Assembly: GCA_003518245.1 (NCBI GenBank)
Contig: DOZA01000244.1
Location: forward strand, 1-15,298
DNA: 15,298 nt
From: Bacteroidales bacterium
GTDB taxonomy: Bacteria > Bacteroidota > Bacteroidia > Bacteroidales > VadinHA17
Direction of reading: 5' to 3'
How positions within the stretch are numbered: position 1 is the stretch's first letter; the number at the start of each line of letters is the position of its first letter. The notes beneath the pieces are model-generated. The model worked only from the letters and a program-made list of their open reading frames with translations. It had not been told where the DNA came from and ran no database searches. The translations under genes and the position numbers were made by a program. Positions 13,456 to 15,298 of this stretch are shown in pieces.

Positions 13456-14159
13456 TTACTATCTACCTTATGAAGCTCACTTTTTCTGAAAACGTATACA
13501 ACACCATATTTTTCTGCTTCTGATCTTTTTTCTTCCTCGCTAAGTTTATTTAAGGATTCTTCAACTTCATTCCACAGCTTGACAATCAGATCATCAGCCT
13601 GATTCCGGAGCTCATTAATCTTATCGGCATAATCAACAGTCCTTTTGTGAAGGGTTTTCTGATACTGGTAAGCGTCAAGGAAATTTTCAAAATGAACCTT
13701 AACGACTGCCATTGTGGGATTAGTTATCGGCGTTCGTCCTATCCTTATCCTTGCTGATTCACCTTCCATGATCTTATTGCCCCAGTGAATAATATCTTTT
13801 TCAGAGGTGAGGGCAGGCATTGATGAATGACCATTGACAAATCCAAAAAATTCAGGGGTGTCCTGGCGAAGATCTTTTCTCTGAACAGCCATATTCATTA
13901 CACGAAGAAAATGATTAATATAGGTTTTTGCCTTCTTCAATAACTCCTGGTAATCCTTATTGCATTCGACCTGTTTATTATATGATTGTCTTTGCAAATG
14001 ATAATTATGTTTAAAAGAAGGCAGGAAAGCCTGGAGTTTGACATAAGTATTAGATTTATATGCAAGTTTAAAAGGGGGCAGTTCTTTCCCTTTGCTGAGA
14101 GCCTGTTCCATGGCTCTGATCCTTGCAGCATCTGTATTTGGTAATCTACGATAGGGCAT
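13452..14159 (-). CDS. Uncharacterised soluble helical protein (recurrent in Bacteroidota)
   Basis: A 235-residue protein with no signal peptide or membrane span, so probably cytoplasmic. It begins MPYRRLPNTDAARIRAMEQA, an opening I recognise from hypothetical proteins in other Bacteroidota but cannot tie to a function. The body is predicted mostly helical, with a heptad-like stretch at about 165-215 (NKINELRNQADDLIVKLW region, then EEVEESLNKLSEEEKR) suggesting a coiled coil, a central PEFFGFVNGHSSMPALTSE segment, a basic IRIGRTPITNPTMA loop, and a short C-terminal strand YGVVYVFRKSEL. There are no catalytic motifs I can name. It stands alone between convergent CPBP and divergent aminopeptidase genes. 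Coding is supported by its length, its ATG and a plausible promoter. Confidence 0.8.
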   Translation of the reverse strand: MPYRRLPNTDAARIRAMEQALSKGKELPPFKLAYKSNTYVKLQAFLPSFKHNYHLQRQSYNKQVECNKDYQELLKKAKTYINHFLRVMNMAVQRKDLRQDTPEFFGFVNGHSSMPALTSEKDIIHWGNKIMEGESARIRIGRTPITNPTMAVVKVHFENFLDAYQYQKTLHKRTVDYADKINELRNQADDLIVKLWNEVEESLNKLSEEEKRSEAEKYGVVYVFRKSELHKVDSN

Positions 14160-14396
14160 ATTTACAGGCAGGGTGTTGAAAACTTGTTAGTAATATATGC
14201 GAATATAGAAAATTTTAAATTAATAACAATAGTATTCGCCGGTGATTTTCAATACTTTTTGAAAAATTACTAAGTTTTTCCGAATTTTGTTATTTACCTG
14301 TTGAAAACACGATTGATAGAGTAAGCTTTTTTAATTGCAGTATAATAGCAGTATCTTTATTTGTTAATTTAGTATTAAATAAAAAATTGCAATAAT
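14160..14396. other. AT-rich intergenic region between divergent genes
   Basis: A 237-bp gap. Near its left end is a candidate minus-strand promoter overlapped by a 7-bp inverted repeat, and at 14261-14280 a weak GAAAAA/TTTTTC dyad. No clear TAnnTTTG element was found upstream of the aminopeptidase; TATCTTTA (about 14352-14359) is a near match. Confidence 0.5.
14200..14229 (-). promoter_or_regulatory. Candidate promoter of the uncharacterised gene
   Basis: On the minus strand TTG (14229-14227) and TATATTCG (14207-14200, one mismatch from TAnnTTTG) are 19 bp apart. The start point would be near 14194, about 35 bases before the ATG at 14159. Confidence 0.4.
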
Positions 14397-15298
14397 ATGT
14401 TTAAATCAGAAGTATATGTAAACAGGAGAGACGCTTTACGAAAATCTATGTCAGGTGGTATAGTGATTATTCTTGGGAATGTTGATTCTCCTATGAACTA
14501 CGCGGCAAATCCTTTTCATTTCAGACAGGACAGTGATTTTCTGTATTTCTTCGGCCTGGATCTTCATGGTCTGGCAGGTGTTATGGATATAGACAGTGGG
14601 AGGGATTATATTTTCGGTGATGATGTTGATGTAGATGATATAATCTGGATGGGGCCACAACCCTCAATAAAAGAACTGGCTGCAAAAGCCGGAGTCAAGG
14701 AAACATTTCCTGTGAACAATCTTGCCATAATGATTGAAAAAGCAATTTCAGGAGGACGGAAGATACATTTCTTACCTCCATATAGGGGAGAGAACAAAAT
14801 GACCCTGGGGGCTATCTTGAAGGAGAATCCATGCCAGATGAAGTCAAAGGCTTCTGATGAACTGATCAGGTCAGTGATAGCTCTCCGCTCATATAAGGAA
14901 CCTTGCGAGATAGAGGAGATTGAGAAAGCAATAGATATTGCTTATGATATGCATACCACAGCTATGCAGATGTGTAAACCGGGAGTTAAGGAGCAGGAGA
15001 TATTTGGTGCTATAGAAGGGATAGCACTGGCACAGGGCATGGGACCATCATTCCCCATAATACTCAGCATAAATGGTCAGACTCTTCATAATCATAATCA
15101 TAATAACATACTGACCACAGGGCGCATGATGGTTACTGATGCAGGCGCTGAAACAAATATGCATTATGCTTCGGATATCACACGTACAACTCCCGTGGGA
15201 GGAAAATTTGATTCAAGGCAAAAGGAGATTTATGAGATAGTACTTGAAGCAAATATAAGAGCGATACAGAGTGCCGGACCGGGTAAATCAAACAGGGA
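14397..15298 (+). CDS. pepP: Xaa-Pro aminopeptidase (M24B, PepP-like), N-terminal 300 residues
   Basis: The frame is open from ATG 14397 to the window edge (300 full codons), so the C-terminus is missing. The first 160 residues match an aminopeptidase P N-terminal domain: VYVNRRDALRKSM, then VIILGN, NYAANPFHFRQDSDFLYFFG and WMGPQPS. The metallopeptidase (pita-bread) domain begins near ALRSYKEPCEIEEIEKAIDI. It shows FPIILSINGQTLHNHNHNN with the substrate-binding histidine, then VTDAGAE and YASDITRTTP, whose two aspartates are the first two dinuclear metal ligands of M24 enzymes; the later His and Glu ligands lie outside the window. The enzyme removes an N-terminal residue preceding proline. 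Other M24B peptidases (prolidase) are the main alternative, but the N-terminal domain favours aminopeptidase P. Confidence 0.92.
   Translation, partial: MFKSEVYVNRRDALRKSMSGGIVIILGNVDSPMNYAANPFHFRQDSDFLYFFGLDLHGLAGVMDIDSGRDYIFGDDVDVDDIIWMGPQPSIKELAAKAGVKETFPVNNLAIMIEKAISGGRKIHFLPPYRGENKMTLGAILKENPCQMKSKASDELIRSVIALRSYKEPCEIEEIEKAIDIAYDMHTTAMQMCKPGVKEQEIFGAIEGIALAQGMGPSFPIILSINGQTLHNHNHNNILTTGRMMVTDAGAETNMHYASDITRTTPVGGKFDSRQKEIYEIVLEANIRAIQSAGPGKSNR

Noticed and set aside
14261..14280. GAAAAA/TTTTTC dyad in the last intergenic region
   Set aside because: A 6-bp A/T-only stem is expected by chance in such AT-rich DNA.

Overview
The window looks like chromosomal DNA of a Bacteroidota bacterium, probably class Bacteroidia. 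Four things point there: AT-rich non-coding DNA with Bacteroidota-type -7 elements (TAnnTTTG) upstream of several genes; a single-chain alpha2-type glycyl-tRNA synthetase; a YfhO-like membrane protein and a GGAGVQRW-type glycosyltransferase of the kind common in this phylum; and an ECF sigma operon typical of the group. I see no tRNA, rRNA, CRISPR array, insertion sequence or phage gene. Apart from one decayed gene fragment the DNA is densely coding, and no gene-free stretch exceeds about 240 bases.

Left part (1-4903) is a surface-polysaccharide locus. A YfhO-like integral membrane protein runs off the left edge on the minus strand. It is divergent from a Wzx-type flippase (plus). Right after the flippase lies a 53-codon reading frame whose product aligns without gaps to the flippase's own C-terminus, so it looks like the remnant of a second flippase. 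Facing it on the minus strand is a probable operon of two GT4 glycosyltransferases and a small SAM methyltransferase, the last two overlapping by ATGA.

Middle part (4983-9187) is housekeeping. Glycyl-tRNA synthetase (minus) and L-aspartate oxidase NadB (plus) are divergent from a 125-bp region with two recognisable Bacteroidota promoters. NadB is followed 15 bp later by a CPBP-family membrane protease.

The region 9244-11426 is a self-contained envelope-stress module on the plus strand: ECF sigma factor, zinc-finger anti-sigma factor with one membrane span, a membrane-anchored periplasmic CnrX/CpxP-like sensor, and a secreted Spy/CpxP-like protein. The last two both end in Gly/Arg-rich tails. 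A plausible model is that the periplasmic proteins report metal or misfolding stress, the anti-sigma factor releases the sigma factor, and the operon is induced.

Right part (11470-15298): a DusB-type tRNA-dihydrouridine synthase (minus), a second CPBP protease divergent from it (plus), an uncharacterised 235-residue soluble protein (minus), and the first 300 codons of an M24 Xaa-Pro aminopeptidase (plus) that runs off the right edge.

No wholly new system is evident. The items most worth a second look are the sigma/anti-sigma/sensor operon with its unusual Gly-Arg tails, the flippase remnant, and the uncharacterised protein at 13452-14159.
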